Numbered from the stretch's first letter, positions 7,640 to 16,177 are shown. The stretch is DNA of 29,096 nucleotides from Bacteroidales bacterium (GCA_004554665.1 SFKY01000030.1:1-29096), one strand, 5' to 3'. Program-made: numbers and translations. The notes: generated by a model not told the origin, from the sequence alone.

Positions 7640-7692
7640 CTATTTTTTTGTGGAAACCACCGCCTATATGCTGATTTTTTTCATCGCGCCCC

Positions 7693-8868
7693 TTATTTTT
7701 CGGGCTTCTTGCCCTCTTGGAGCAGCCGTACCATGATGCGGGCGGCATTGTCGGGAGCCACGTCATCGCCCAACCGGCGGGCCACTTCGCCATAATCGCG
7801 CAGCATCTCATCGCGTCCCTCACCTCCGGGCAGCAGCCGCGACAGATGGGTGGTGATATTGGCCACCGTGAAGCGGTCGGCCAAGAGTTCGGGGACTATC
7901 TCGCGGTCGGCAATGAGATTGACCAGACTGATGTATTTCACCTTTATAATATGGTTAAAGGCGAAGCGGATGAGCCGGGGCAGCGGTGTCTCGTAACAAA
8001 CCACCTGAGGCACACCAAACAGGGCCGTCTCTAAGGTGGCGGTGCCACTGGTGACGAGGGCTGCCGTGGCGTGCGCCAACAGCGCATAGGTCTCGTTGTG
8101 TACCAACCGCACAGAGGTGCCCTCTATAAACTGCTGATAATAGGCATCGTCGATGGAGGGGGCACCGGCCAATACCACTTGGTATCGCCCCCTGTGCTCG
8201 GGACATGCCAGCAAGCGGTCCACCGCCTCGATCATGGCGGGCAGATTGTCCTTTATTTCCTGTCGTCTGCTGCCTGCGAGCAGGGCGATGACGGGCTTGT
8301 CGGCAAGTCCGTGGCGGGCAACAAAAGCCGACAGCGGTTCTTGGTACGAAGCCCTGAAAGCACGCACCTCGTCGGCAGTGGGATTGCCCACATAGTGGAT
8401 GGGGTAATGGTGCTTCTGCTCGTAGAAAGGTATCTCGAACGGGAGGATGGAGAACATCTCCGACACATCGCGACGGATGCTTCGGATACGCCACTCTTTC
8501 CAAGCCCATATCTTGGGCGAAATATAATAGTAAACAGGTATCTGCGTATGGGCGCGCACATACTTGGCGATACCGAGATTGAAGCCGGGATAGTCGACAA
8601 GGATGACCACATCGGGCTGCCACTCCACAATATCGCGCTTGCAGAACGCCATATTGCGGAAAATGGTAGGCAGATGGAGCAGCACGGGCACAAAACCCAT
8701 ATAGGCCAAGTCACGATAATGGCGCACACGGGTGCCTCCGACGGCCGTCATCAGGTCGCCTCCGAAAAACCGGAACGCTGCCTGCGGGTCGTGTTGGCGC
8801 AAGGCACGCATGAGATGACTGGCATGGAGGTCGCCACTGGCCTCACCTACAATGAGATAATACTTCAT
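7693..8868 (-). CDS. lpxB: Lipid-A-disaccharide synthase
   Basis: GT19 glycosyltransferase that condenses UDP-2,3-diacylglucosamine with lipid X to form the lipid A disaccharide at the inner membrane; 391 residues, normal length. Family features include VGEASGDLHASHLM (about 7-20), FGGDLM, MGFVPVLLHLP, VILVDYPGFNLG, YYISPKIWAWKEWR (about 137-150), the GNPTADEV motif near 186 and ALLAGSRRQEI (about 219-229), with SGTATLETALFGVPQVVCY toward the C-terminus. It follows surE by about 150 bases of AATTCATAATTC repeat and lies upstream of the thiamin operon promoter. Its presence confirms a lipopolysaccharide-making, Gram-negative cell. Confidence 0.96.
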   Translation of the reverse strand: MKYYLIVGEASGDLHASHLMRALRQHDPQAAFRFFGGDLMTAVGGTRVRHYRDLAYMGFVPVLLHLPTIFRNMAFCKRDIVEWQPDVVILVDYPGFNLGIAKYVRAHTQIPVYYYISPKIWAWKEWRIRSIRRDVSEMFSILPFEIPFYEQKHHYPIHYVGNPTADEVRAFRASYQEPLSAFVARHGLADKPVIALLAGSRRQEIKDNLPAMIEAVDRLLACPEHRGRYQVVLAGAPSIDDAYYQQFIEGTSVRLVHNETYALLAHATAALVTSGTATLETALFGVPQVVCYETPLPRLIRFAFNHIIKVKYISLVNLIADREIVPELLADRFTVANITTHLSRLLPGGEGRDEMLRDYGEVARRLGDDVAPDNAARIMVRLLQEGKKPEK

Positions 8869-9021
8869 AACAATTCATAATTCATAATTCACAATGAACA
8901 ATTCATAATTCACAATGCAGAATTCACAATACATAATTCGTAATTCACAATTTTTCATTCTTCATTATGACACGAAGTTCGTTGAAGTCAATGGTGCATT
9001 ATGAATTATGAATTGTGAATT
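8869..9021. repeat. AATTCATAATTC-type tandem and inverted repeat array between lpxB and surE
   Basis: At 8870-8953, units like AATTCATAATTCACAATG recur in tandem with small variations. At 8996-9021 the same motif returns inverted (ATTATGAATTATGAATTGTG), ending at the surE stop codon. In between lies a short non-repetitive stretch containing the palindrome ACGAAGTTCGT. The array fills the entire surE-lpxB gap. It has no coding potential and is the kind of AT-rich intergenic repeat common in Bacteroidales. Confidence 0.75.
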
Positions 9022-9772
9022 AAATATCAAAGTCCATCATGTCGTACGCTGTAAGGTCGATACGGGTGGGCGTGATAGCCACGTAACCGTGGTTGAGCGC
9101 CCACTGGTCAGTATCGGGAGCATCGGGCTCGTCGTTGCGATACTCGCCCACCATCCAGTAATAGTCGTATCCAAGCGGATGGCGCTCTTTCACCACCTCA
9201 TTGATCCACTGTCCGCGCGTCATCCTGCACATGCGCACCCCCTCAAACGCATCGCGCTTGGGGAAGTTGACATTCAGGCACACGCCCTTGGGCAGCCCCT
9301 CGGCCTGCACCTTGGCCACGACTCGGCGCACGTAGTCGGTTAGATGGTCGAGCGTCACCTCCTCGGAATGGTCACAGTAAGAGAAGGCGATGGAGGGCAC
9401 CCCCTTGAGACAGCCCTCGATGGCCACCCCCATCGTACCCGAGTAGTGGGCATTGACCGTGGAGTTGTCTCCGTGGTTGATGCCACCCAGAACGAGGTCG
9501 GGCATCTGCCCGCCGTACAGTTGGTCGACCGCCAGTTTCACACAATCGACAGGGGTGCCGCTGCACGACCACACTTCCACGTCGCTGCCCATGTTGTACC
9601 GCCGCTTCAGGCGCAACGGGGGCACCGCCGAGAATGCACACGAATAACCCGAACGGGCCGACTCGGGGGCGCATACGATAACCTCGCCCATATCCTTGAC
9701 CATATCCACCAAAGAGCGGATGCCCACGGAGTGGTAGCCATCGTCATTGGAAATCAATATCTTACAACTCAT
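9020..9772 (-). CDS. surE: 5'/3'-nucleotidase SurE
   Basis: A 250-residue metal-dependent nucleoside monophosphatase (survival protein E). The N-terminus carries the metal-binding ILISNDDGYHSVGI block (D10, D11), then CAPESARSGYSCAF (the conserved serine region), SGTPVDCVKLA, LVLGGINHGDN (the metal-binding asparagine) and the SGTMGVAIEG loop. The ATG at 9772 (MSCKILISNDDG) is preferred; an upstream ATG at 9814 adds 14 residues with no family character and falls inside the palindromic repeat array. The stop codon abuts the AATTCATAATTC repeats. It is divergent from parA and upstream of lpxB. Confidence 0.95.
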   Translation of the reverse strand: MSCKILISNDDGYHSVGIRSLVDMVKDMGEVIVCAPESARSGYSCAFSAVPPLRLKRRYNMGSDVEVWSCSGTPVDCVKLAVDQLYGGQMPDLVLGGINHGDNSTVNAHYSGTMGVAIEGCLKGVPSIAFSYCDHSEEVTLDHLTDYVRRVVAKVQAEGLPKGVCLNVNFPKRDAFEGVRMCRMTRGQWINEVVKERHPLGYDYYWMVGEYRNDEPDAPDTDQWALNHGYVAITPTRIDLTAYDMMDFDI

Positions 9773-9801
9773 ATTCTTAATATATATCGTCTTTAGCTCT
9801 G

Positions 9802-9884
9802 GTAAATGCCGCATTTACGGCACCTAAACGCGGCATTTAGGGGTGCTAAACGTGGCATTTAGCATGCGTAAACGCCACATCTGC
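9802..9884. repeat. Array of four 22-bp-period palindromic repeats in the surE leader
   Basis: Four 17-bp units start at 9802, 9824, 9846 and 9868, exactly 22 bases apart. They are GTAAATGCCGCATTTAC (perfect 7-3-7 palindrome), CTAAACGCGGCATTTAG, CTAAACGTGGCATTTAG and a degenerate GTAAACGCCACATCTGC, with 5-base spacers. Neighbouring units can also pair, for example 9852-9861 with 9869-9878. If surE is transcribed from the element at 9911-9918, the array lies in its 5' leader. Related arrays are at 18893-18954 and 27113-27173. Confidence 0.8.
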
Positions 9885-9910
9885 TGCCGCCGTTTAACAG
9901 ATTTTCGCCA

Positions 9911-9918
9911 CAAAAGTA
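9911..9918 (-). promoter_or_regulatory. Candidate surE promoter -7 element
   Basis: Minus-strand TACTTTTG fits TAnnTTTG. Transcription from here would run left through the palindromic array into surE, giving a leader of about 130 bases. The -33 element is not clear. Confidence 0.5.
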
Positions 9919-9960
9919 CGAAAAAAGGTTTAAGAATTACGCTTTCTCGCATAAAATATG

Positions 9961-9968
9961 TACCTTTG
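9961..9968 (+). promoter_or_regulatory. parA promoter -7 element
   Basis: TACCTTTG fits TAnnTTTG and lies 33 bases before the parA ATG. The -33 region (around 9940) has only a weak TTTC. It probably drives the whole parA to rel cluster, as no clear internal promoter was seen. Confidence 0.6.
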
Positions 9969-10000
9969 TGCTCTAAATAAAAGTAAGAAAGCTCTACAAA

Positions 10001-10768
10001 ATGGGAAAAATATTCGCTTTAGCCAACCAAAAGGGAGGCGTGGGCAAGACCACTACCACCATTAATCTGGCCGCTTCGCTCGCCACTTTGGAGAAAACCG
10101 TGCTCGTAGTCGATGCAGACCCGCAGGCCAATGCCTCAAGCGGTCTGGGCGTAGACCTCAACGAGGTGGACTGTTCGCTCTACGAGTGTATCATCGACCA
10201 CAAAGACGTGCGCGAGGCTATCTATACCACCGACATAGACGGACTGGATATCATTCCGAGTCACATCGATCTGGTGGGTGCAGAGATAGAGATGCTGAAT
10301 CTGGACAACAGAGAGAAGGTGATCAAGCAGGTGCTTGCCCCCATCAAGGACGAGTACGACTATATCCTGATAGATTGCTCGCCGTCGCTGGGACTGATTA
10401 CGGTCAACGCGCTCACGGCTGCCGACGCGGTCATCATCCCCGTACAGTGCGAATACTTTGCCCTGGAGGGCATCAGCAAGCTCCTCAACACCATCAAGAT
10501 CATCAAGAGCAAGCTCAACCCGAAGTTGGAAATCGAGGGATTCCTCCTGACCATGTACGACAGCCGTCTGCGTCTGGCCAACCAAATCTACGACGAGGTG
10601 AAACGGCACTTCCAAGAGCTCGTGTTCAAGACCGTCATCCAGCGCAATGTGAAGCTCAGCGAGTGTCCGAGCCACGGACTGCCTGTCATCCTGTACGATG
10701 CCGAGTCGGCAGGAGCCAAGAACCATCTGCGTCTGGCAGAGGAAATCATCAACAAAAACAAGGGTTAA
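10001..10768 (+). CDS. parA: Chromosome-partitioning ATPase ParA (Soj)
   Basis: A 255-residue Walker-type partition ATPase acting with ParB at the origin region. The deviant Walker A motif KGGVGKTT is at residues 11-18, the switch region VDADPQANASSGLG at about 37-50, and Walker B YILIDCSPSLG near 121-131. Length and motifs match chromosomal Soj proteins rather than plasmid ParA with an N-terminal DNA-binding domain. It is the first gene of a plus-strand cluster with parB 70 bases downstream. It has a good promoter element at 9961 and no evident Shine-Dalgarno, normal for this phylum. Confidence 0.96.
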   Translation: MGKIFALANQKGGVGKTTTTINLAASLATLEKTVLVVDADPQANASSGLGVDLNEVDCSLYECIIDHKDVREAIYTTDIDGLDIIPSHIDLVGAEIEMLNLDNREKVIKQVLAPIKDEYDYILIDCSPSLGLITVNALTAADAVIIPVQCEYFALEGISKLLNTIKIIKSKLNPKLEIEGFLLTMYDSRLRLANQIYDEVKRHFQELVFKTVIQRNVKLSECPSHGLPVILYDAESAGAKNHLRLAEEIINKNKG

Positions 10769-10838
10769 CACTATTTCATCGACTATCGTTCATCCACAAC
10801 GATGCCACAGACGGCGGTTGTGAAACTAACTAAGAGAT

Positions 10839-11747
10839 ATGGCCGTACATAAGAAATTTGGCACCAATACCAAGAGCAACGCGCTGGGCAGAGGTCTCGA
10901 CGCGCTGATATCCACTGAGGCCGTGAAGACGGGTGGCTCTTCGACCATCAACGAGATCGCCATCGAACAGATAGAGCCTAATCCCGGTCAGCCTCGCCAC
11001 GATTTTGACGAAGAAGCGTTGCAAGAACTGGCCACCAGTATCAGGGAAATCGGTATCATACAGCCCATCACGCTCCGTCAGGTGGCAGAAAACCGGTTCC
11101 AGATTATTGCAGGCGAGCGCCGCTGGCGTGCCTCGCAGATAGCGGGACTCAAAGCCATCCCTGCCTATATACGCACCATCAACGACGAGAAGGTGATGGA
11201 GATGGCGCTGGTGGAGAATATCCAGCGCGAAGACCTCAACGCCATCGAGATAGCATTGGCCTACGAGCATCTGCTGGAAGAGAATGGCATGACGCAAGAG
11301 AAAATCAGCGAGCGCGTGGGCAAGAGCCGTACCGCCATCACCAACTATCTGCGTCTGCTCAAGCTACCAGCACAGGTGCAGATGGCCCTGCAGAAGAAGC
11401 AGATAGATATGGGACACGCCCGGGCGCTGCTCTCGCTGGAGAGTCCGTCGCAACAAATCAAGCTGTTCAAGGAGATTCTGAAGAACAGCTATTCTGTCCG
11501 CAAGGTGGAAGAGTTGGTGAAACGCATCAAGAACGATGCCACCGACGAGAACGGAGAGAAGAGAATCATCGCCAAAAGCCCCAACGCCGACCACTACAAC
11601 ATGCTTACCAAGCAACTGTCTGGGGTCATGGGCACCAAGATACAGTTTACCTGCTCGCCCAAGGGCAAAGGTAAGATCAGTATTCCTTTCGCCAACGAGG
11701 AGGAACTGGAGCGTATCATGGGCATCTTCGACAAACTGAAAGAGTAG
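10839..11747 (+). CDS. parB: Chromosome-partitioning protein ParB (Spo0J family)
   Basis: A 302-residue CTP-dependent DNA clamp that loads at parS. The N-terminal Arg/Gly segment LGRGLDALI (about 16-24) is the ParA-stimulating part. The ParB/Srx CTPase domain shows NPGQPR (48-53), GERRWRAS (92-99, the phosphate-binding box) and ENIQRED (126-132). A helix-turn-helix follows (about 151-177, MTQEKISERVGKSRTAITNY), and the C-terminal dimerisation region ends in FDKLKE. No canonical parS 16-mer was noticed in this window. The next gene starts 7 bases after the stop, so the two are translationally close. Confidence 0.96.
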   Translation: MAVHKKFGTNTKSNALGRGLDALISTEAVKTGGSSTINEIAIEQIEPNPGQPRHDFDEEALQELATSIREIGIIQPITLRQVAENRFQIIAGERRWRASQIAGLKAIPAYIRTINDEKVMEMALVENIQREDLNAIEIALAYEHLLEENGMTQEKISERVGKSRTAITNYLRLLKLPAQVQMALQKKQIDMGHARALLSLESPSQQIKLFKEILKNSYSVRKVEELVKRIKNDATDENGEKRIIAKSPNADHYNMLTKQLSGVMGTKIQFTCSPKGKGKISIPFANEEELERIMGIFDKLKE

Positions 11748-11753
11748 CCGGCA

Positions 11754-12461
11754 GTGAATATCGCAAGATCCATCACCCTGACGCTATCGGTGGCCATGCT
11801 GACGCTGGTCTTTCCGACACGGATGTCTGCACAGAGCGCAGACACGACCGCCGTAAAGCAAGACACCATCGTCAAGAAAGACACTTTGCACGCGGCCATC
11901 AAGACAGACACAGTGGCCAAACGCAAGCAAAAGCGCGACTGGGAGACATGGAGGCCCAGCTCCAAGCGGGCATTGTGGCTCTCGCTCGTATTGCCCGGTG
12001 CCGGCCAGATATACAACCGCAAGTACTGGAAGCTCCCTATCGTCTACGGAGGTTTTGTAGGCTGTGCCTATGCCATGCGCTGGAACAACATGATGTACAA
12101 AGACTACTCGCAGGCGTATATGGATATCATGGACGATGACCCCAATACGCAGAGCTATAACCAGTTCCTACACCTCGGAAACAAGGTGGACGAGAGCAAC
12201 AAGGACTATTATCAGGACCTCTTCAGGAAACGTAAGGACCGCTATCGCAAGTGGCGCGACATGAGTTTCTTCTGCATGGTGGGCGTGTATCTGCTCTCGG
12301 TGGTCGATGCCTACGTGGATGCGTCGCTGTCTGAGTTTGACATCTCCAAGGACTTGAGCCTACGGGTGGCACCCTCGGTGCTGGAAAACAGTGAAGAGGG
12401 CAAGGCACGCAACCCGTTCAAATCGTCTGCCGTGGGATTCCAATGTAGCCTCAACTTCTAA
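11754..12461 (+). CDS. DUF5683 exported/membrane protein
   Basis: A 235-residue protein with a likely signal sequence (hydrophobic about 6-22, then TRMSAQS) and a DUF5683 domain around SKRALWLSLVLPGAGQIYNRKYWKLPIVYGG (two segments, about 69-99). A second hydrophobic segment is MSFFCMVGVYLLSVVDAYVDA (about 170-190). Function is unknown; members are widespread in Bacteroidota and commonly sit beside parAB as here. The start codon is GTG at 11754, 7 bases after the parB stop. Starting at the ATG at 11796 would remove most of the signal sequence, so GTG is preferred. The polar stretch between signal and domain is rich in Thr/Asp/Lys (DTTAVKQDTIVKKDT) and probably a flexible linker. Confidence 0.88.
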   Translation: MNIARSITLTLSVAMLTLVFPTRMSAQSADTTAVKQDTIVKKDTLHAAIKTDTVAKRKQKRDWETWRPSSKRALWLSLVLPGAGQIYNRKYWKLPIVYGGFVGCAYAMRWNNMMYKDYSQAYMDIMDDDPNTQSYNQFLHLGNKVDESNKDYYQDLFRKRKDRYRKWRDMSFFCMVGVYLLSVVDAYVDASLSEFDISKDLSLRVAPSVLENSEEGKARNPFKSSAVGFQCSLNF

Positions 12462-12535
12462 CCGGCACGCAACGCGACTACCCACAGCATACCTATATCC
12501 GACTAACATAAAAATTAAGATAGACATACCCAAGA

Positions 12536-13843
12536 ATGAAGAAGACTTTCGCTATCATCATAGCTGCCATGCTCTGCCTCCCCAACCCCGCTAAGGCACA
12601 GAGCAACGAGACTGAGATAACAGTTACCAACGCCGAGGGCAAGGAAGAAGTGATAGACCTGCCCGAGGGCATGATTTCGGAGGTGGACAGCCTCCTGCAT
12701 CTGTACAACGCCAAGACGTATCTGAAGCCCGACACAGACTGCAATATGCCCGACGTGAATCCCGTCTACGACAAGGAAGTCTACAAGGAGCGACTGAGCC
12801 GCATCCCGACCATCATCGAGATGCCTTACAATGATATCGTACAGAAATTCATCGACCGATACAGCGGCAGGCTGAGACGCTCTGTAAGCTACATGCTTGG
12901 CGCACAAAACTTCTACATCCCTATCTTCGAGCAGGCACTGGAGACCTACGGTTTGCCGCTGGAACTGAAATACCTGCCGGTAATCGAGTCGGCTCTCAAC
13001 CCGCAGGCCGTGTCGAGAGTGGGTGCCACGGGTCTCTGGCAGTTTATGCTGGCCACCGGCAAGAACTATGGGCTGGAGGTAAACTCGTTGGTGGACGAGC
13101 GCAAGGACCCCATCAAGGCTTCGTACGCCGCAGCCCATTACTTGAGCGACCTGTACAAGATCTTCGGCGACTGGAACCTGGTCATCGCTGCCTACAATGC
13201 CGGACCGGAGAAAATCAACAAAGCCATCCACCGCTCCAAAGGCAAGACCGACTATTGGGAAATCTATCCTTACCTGCCCAAAGAGACACGCGGCTACGTG
13301 CCAGCCTTTATCGCTGCCAACTATATCATGAACTATTACTGCGACCATAATATATGTCCGATGCTGACAGAACTGCCTGCCAAGACCGACACCGTGGTCG
13401 TGAACCGCGACGTACACTTCGAACAGATTGCCCATGTGCTCAACATGAGTGTGGACCAGCTCAAAGAGCTCAACCCGCAGTATCGCCGCAACATCGTCAA
13501 CGGAAACACCAAACCCTCAATCATCAAACTTCCCTCGACAATGGTCAACTCGTTTATCGACAACGAGGAGTCCATCTACGCTTACAACACCGACAACCTG
13601 CTGAGTAAGCGGTCTGAAGTGGTGGTAAATGAGGAAGTGGCAAGCACCACTTCACGATCCACCAGCAGCCGGAGCCGCAGCAAGAGTAGGAACCGGAGCC
13701 GTGGAAAGACGGTAACGATACGCAACGGAGACACGCTCTCGCAGATTGCCGCCCGAAACCACACGACGGTTGCCAAGCTGAAGAAGTTGAACAAAATCAG
13801 CGGCACCAGCATCCGGGCTGGAAAGAAGATTAGGGTGAAGTGA
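12536..13843 (+). CDS. Membrane-bound lytic murein transglycosylase, MltD-like, with LysM
   Basis: A 435-residue exported peptidoglycan-cleaving enzyme. A signal sequence (residues 1-22, ending PAKAQ) is followed by a family 1 SLT domain (about 130-290). The catalytic glutamate is E151 in LPVIESALNP, and other motifs are SRVGATGLWQFM, WNLVIAAYNAGP and ETRGYVPAFIAANY. A degenerate LysM-like segment (VVVNRDVHFEQIAHVLNMSV) and one clear C-terminal LysM domain (VTIRNGDTLSQIAARNHTTV) bind glycan. Between them is an Arg/Ser-dense linker (SRSTSSRSRSKSRNRSRG). It lies 74 bases after the DUF5683 gene and 41 before rel. MltD-like by architecture; cleavage specificity is not shown. Confidence 0.92.
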   Translation: MKKTFAIIIAAMLCLPNPAKAQSNETEITVTNAEGKEEVIDLPEGMISEVDSLLHLYNAKTYLKPDTDCNMPDVNPVYDKEVYKERLSRIPTIIEMPYNDIVQKFIDRYSGRLRRSVSYMLGAQNFYIPIFEQALETYGLPLELKYLPVIESALNPQAVSRVGATGLWQFMLATGKNYGLEVNSLVDERKDPIKASYAAAHYLSDLYKIFGDWNLVIAAYNAGPEKINKAIHRSKGKTDYWEIYPYLPKETRGYVPAFIAANYIMNYYCDHNICPMLTELPAKTDTVVVNRDVHFEQIAHVLNMSVDQLKELNPQYRRNIVNGNTKPSIIKLPSTMVNSFIDNEESIYAYNTDNLLSKRSEVVVNEEVASTTSRSTSSRSRSKSRNRSRGKTVTIRNGDTLSQIAARNHTTVAKLKKLNKISGTSIRAGKKIRVK

Positions 13844-13884
13844 AGCTAACTTATACTGTATCACTTTGATAACAAGCATGACCT

Positions 13885-16155
13885 ATGGACAACCCACATC
13901 TTACAGAAAAAGAGCAGATGGAAGAGAAAATGGTCAATGATGCCTTCCAACATCTTATCGAAACCTACCTCTCTTCACGGCACCGAAAGAAAGTAGACCT
14001 CATCACCAAGGCTTTCAATTTTGCCAGACAAGCGCACAAAGGGGTTAAGAGACTGTCTGGCGAACCATATATCATGCACCCCATAGCCGTCGCCCAAATC
14101 GCCTGCGAGGAGATGGGGCTCGGCTCGACAAGCATCAGCGCCGCACTGCTCCACGATGTGGTGGAGGATACAGACTACACGGTGGAGGACATGGAGAATA
14201 TCTTCGGCAGCAAGATCGCACAGATAGTCGATGGCCTCACCAAGATAAGCGGTGGCATCTTCGGCGAGCAAGCTTCGGCACAGGCAGAGAATTTCAAGAA
14301 ACTGCTGCTCACCATGAGCGACGACATCCGCGTCATCCTCATCAAGATCTGCGACCGTCTGCACAACATGCGCACGCTCGAATCGCAAGCTCCCAACAAG
14401 CAATACAAGATTGCCGGCGAGACACTCTACATCTATGCGCCACTGGCCAACAGGTTGGGACTGAACAAGATCAAGACAGAACTCGAGAACCTTAGCTTCC
14501 GCTTTGAACACCCTGAAGAATACGCTGACATCACCAACAAACTGAGTTTCACGAAAGAGCAACGCGACAAGTTGTTTGAGGACTTCACCACGCCCATCCG
14601 TGAGGCTTTGGACAAAACTGGTGTCAAATACGAAATCAAAGCCCGCGTCAAGAGCCCCTACTCGATCTGGAACAAGATGCAGACGAAGCATGTAACGTTC
14701 GACGAGATATACGACATCCTGGCCGTCCGAATCATCTTCACGCCCAGTGTACGCGCCGACGAAATCAACGAGTGCTTCAACATCTATGTCGCTATCAGCA
14801 AGATATACAAGTCTCACCCCGACCGTCTCCGAGACTGGCTCAACCATCCCAAGGTAAACGGTTACCAGGCCCTGCACGTCACCCTGATGAGCAAACAGGG
14901 ACGCTGGATAGAGGTACAGATACGCTCGGACCGTATGGACGAAGTGGCAGAGCAGGGATTTGCCGCACACTGGAAATACAAGGAGGGCAGCGACGATATC
15001 CAAGAGGACGACGGCGAACTCAACAACTGGCTCCGCACCATCAAAGAGATTCTTGACGATCCGCAGCCGGACGCAATGGATTTCCTCGATGCCATCAAGC
15101 TCAACCTCTTCGCGTCCGAAATCTTCGTCTTCACCCCCAAGGGCGAGATAAAGACTATGCCGGCCGGATGCACGGCACTCGATTTTGCATTCCAGATACA
15201 CACTTTCCTTGGCAGTCATTGCATCGGTGCCAAGGTCAACCACAAACTCGTGCCGCTGAGCCACAAGCTCCAGAGCGGTGACCAGGTAGAGATTCTCACT
15301 TCCAAGTCGCAGCACGTACAACCCTCATGGATCAACTTTGTACACACCGCTAAAGCCAAAGGCAAGATACAGGCCATCCTCCGCAGGGATAACCGGGAAA
15401 TCCAGAAAAAGGGCGAGGAGCTGCTCACTGAGTGGCTCAAGAGTCACGACATGGAGCTTACGACATCGGTATTGGACAAGCTCTGCGAGTTTCACGACCT
15501 GCAGAAGCACGACAGCTTCCTCCTCGCGCTCGGCGAGCGCTCGATTCTGTTGGGCGAGAAAGATCTCGACGAACTTATGGGCAAGAACAAGAAGCAGGGC
15601 ACTGGCGGTTGGCGCAAGTACGTGCCGTTCTTGGGACATGACAAGAAGAAAGACAAGGATGCTGCGCCCAAGGTGGAACTGCTCATCGTGGGCGAAGGCT
15701 TCAACAAGAAGAAGCCTTGCATCATCACAGAGAAGTCTATCGAGAAGTATCTGTTCCCACGCTGCTGCCATCCGATACCCGGAGACGACATTCTGGGCTA
15801 CATAGACAACAAGAACCGCGTGGAGATACACAAGCGCAACTGTCCGGTGGCCAGCAAACTCAAGACCAGCTACGGCAATCGTATCCTCGACGCTAAGTGG
15901 GACATGCACAAGCTGCTGTTCTTCGATGCCACCATCGAGATTAAGGGTATAGACCGCAAGGGAATGATACACGATGTGGCCGACGTGATATCCGACAAGC
16001 TCAATATCAATATCCACAAAGTGACCATCACTGCCGACGAGGGTATTTTCGACGGCTCCATAGAGATACGAGTGCATGATCGTGACGAGGTAAAACTCAT
16101 CATGGAAAGCCTCAAGCAGATTGAGGGCCTGCAGGAAGTGCTGCAGATCACATAA
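13885..16155 (+). CDS. rel: Bifunctional (p)ppGpp synthetase/hydrolase (RelA/SpoT family)
   Basis: A 756-residue long RSH protein controlling the stringent response. Domains in order: HD hydrolase (about 45-190, with the intact HDVVEDTDY at residues 90-98, so hydrolase activity is expected), synthetase (about 230-360, with KARVKSPYSIWNKM and FDEIYDILAVRIIF), TGS (about 412-475, EIFVFTPKGEIKTMPAG), helical and zinc-finger-like region (RCCHPIPGDDILGYI from about 626) and C-terminal ACT (from about 677). Length is that of a full Rel enzyme. It is the last gene of the parA cluster and converges on the MerR gene across a repeat-rich gap. Confidence 0.95.
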   Translation: MDNPHLTEKEQMEEKMVNDAFQHLIETYLSSRHRKKVDLITKAFNFARQAHKGVKRLSGEPYIMHPIAVAQIACEEMGLGSTSISAALLHDVVEDTDYTVEDMENIFGSKIAQIVDGLTKISGGIFGEQASAQAENFKKLLLTMSDDIRVILIKICDRLHNMRTLESQAPNKQYKIAGETLYIYAPLANRLGLNKIKTELENLSFRFEHPEEYADITNKLSFTKEQRDKLFEDFTTPIREALDKTGVKYEIKARVKSPYSIWNKMQTKHVTFDEIYDILAVRIIFTPSVRADEINECFNIYVAISKIYKSHPDRLRDWLNHPKVNGYQALHVTLMSKQGRWIEVQIRSDRMDEVAEQGFAAHWKYKEGSDDIQEDDGELNNWLRTIKEILDDPQPDAMDFLDAIKLNLFASEIFVFTPKGEIKTMPAGCTALDFAFQIHTFLGSHCIGAKVNHKLVPLSHKLQSGDQVEILTSKSQHVQPSWINFVHTAKAKGKIQAILRRDNREIQKKGEELLTEWLKSHDMELTTSVLDKLCEFHDLQKHDSFLLALGERSILLGEKDLDELMGKNKKQGTGGWRKYVPFLGHDKKKDKDAAPKVELLIVGEGFNKKKPCIITEKSIEKYLFPRCCHPIPGDDILGYIDNKNRVEIHKRNCPVASKLKTSYGNRILDAKWDMHKLLFFDATIEIKGIDRKGMIHDVADVISDKLNINIHKVTITADEGIFDGSIEIRVHDRDEVKLIMESLKQIEGLQEVLQIT

Positions 16156-16177
16156 AACAAAGGAAAAGACCTTTTAA

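Noticed and set aside
9802..9884. CRISPR array
   Set aside because: Units are palindromic with 5-base spacers and a 22-base period; there are no unique spacers of CRISPR length and no cas genes.
9802..9884. Centromere (parS) sites beside parAB
   Set aside because: The units do not resemble the parS 16-mer (TGTTTCACGTGAAACA type), and the same units occur far from parAB at 18893 and 27113.
13844..13884. Separate promoter for rel
   Set aside because: TATCACTTTG has the wrong spacing for TAnnTTTG; rel is best read as part of the parA transcript.
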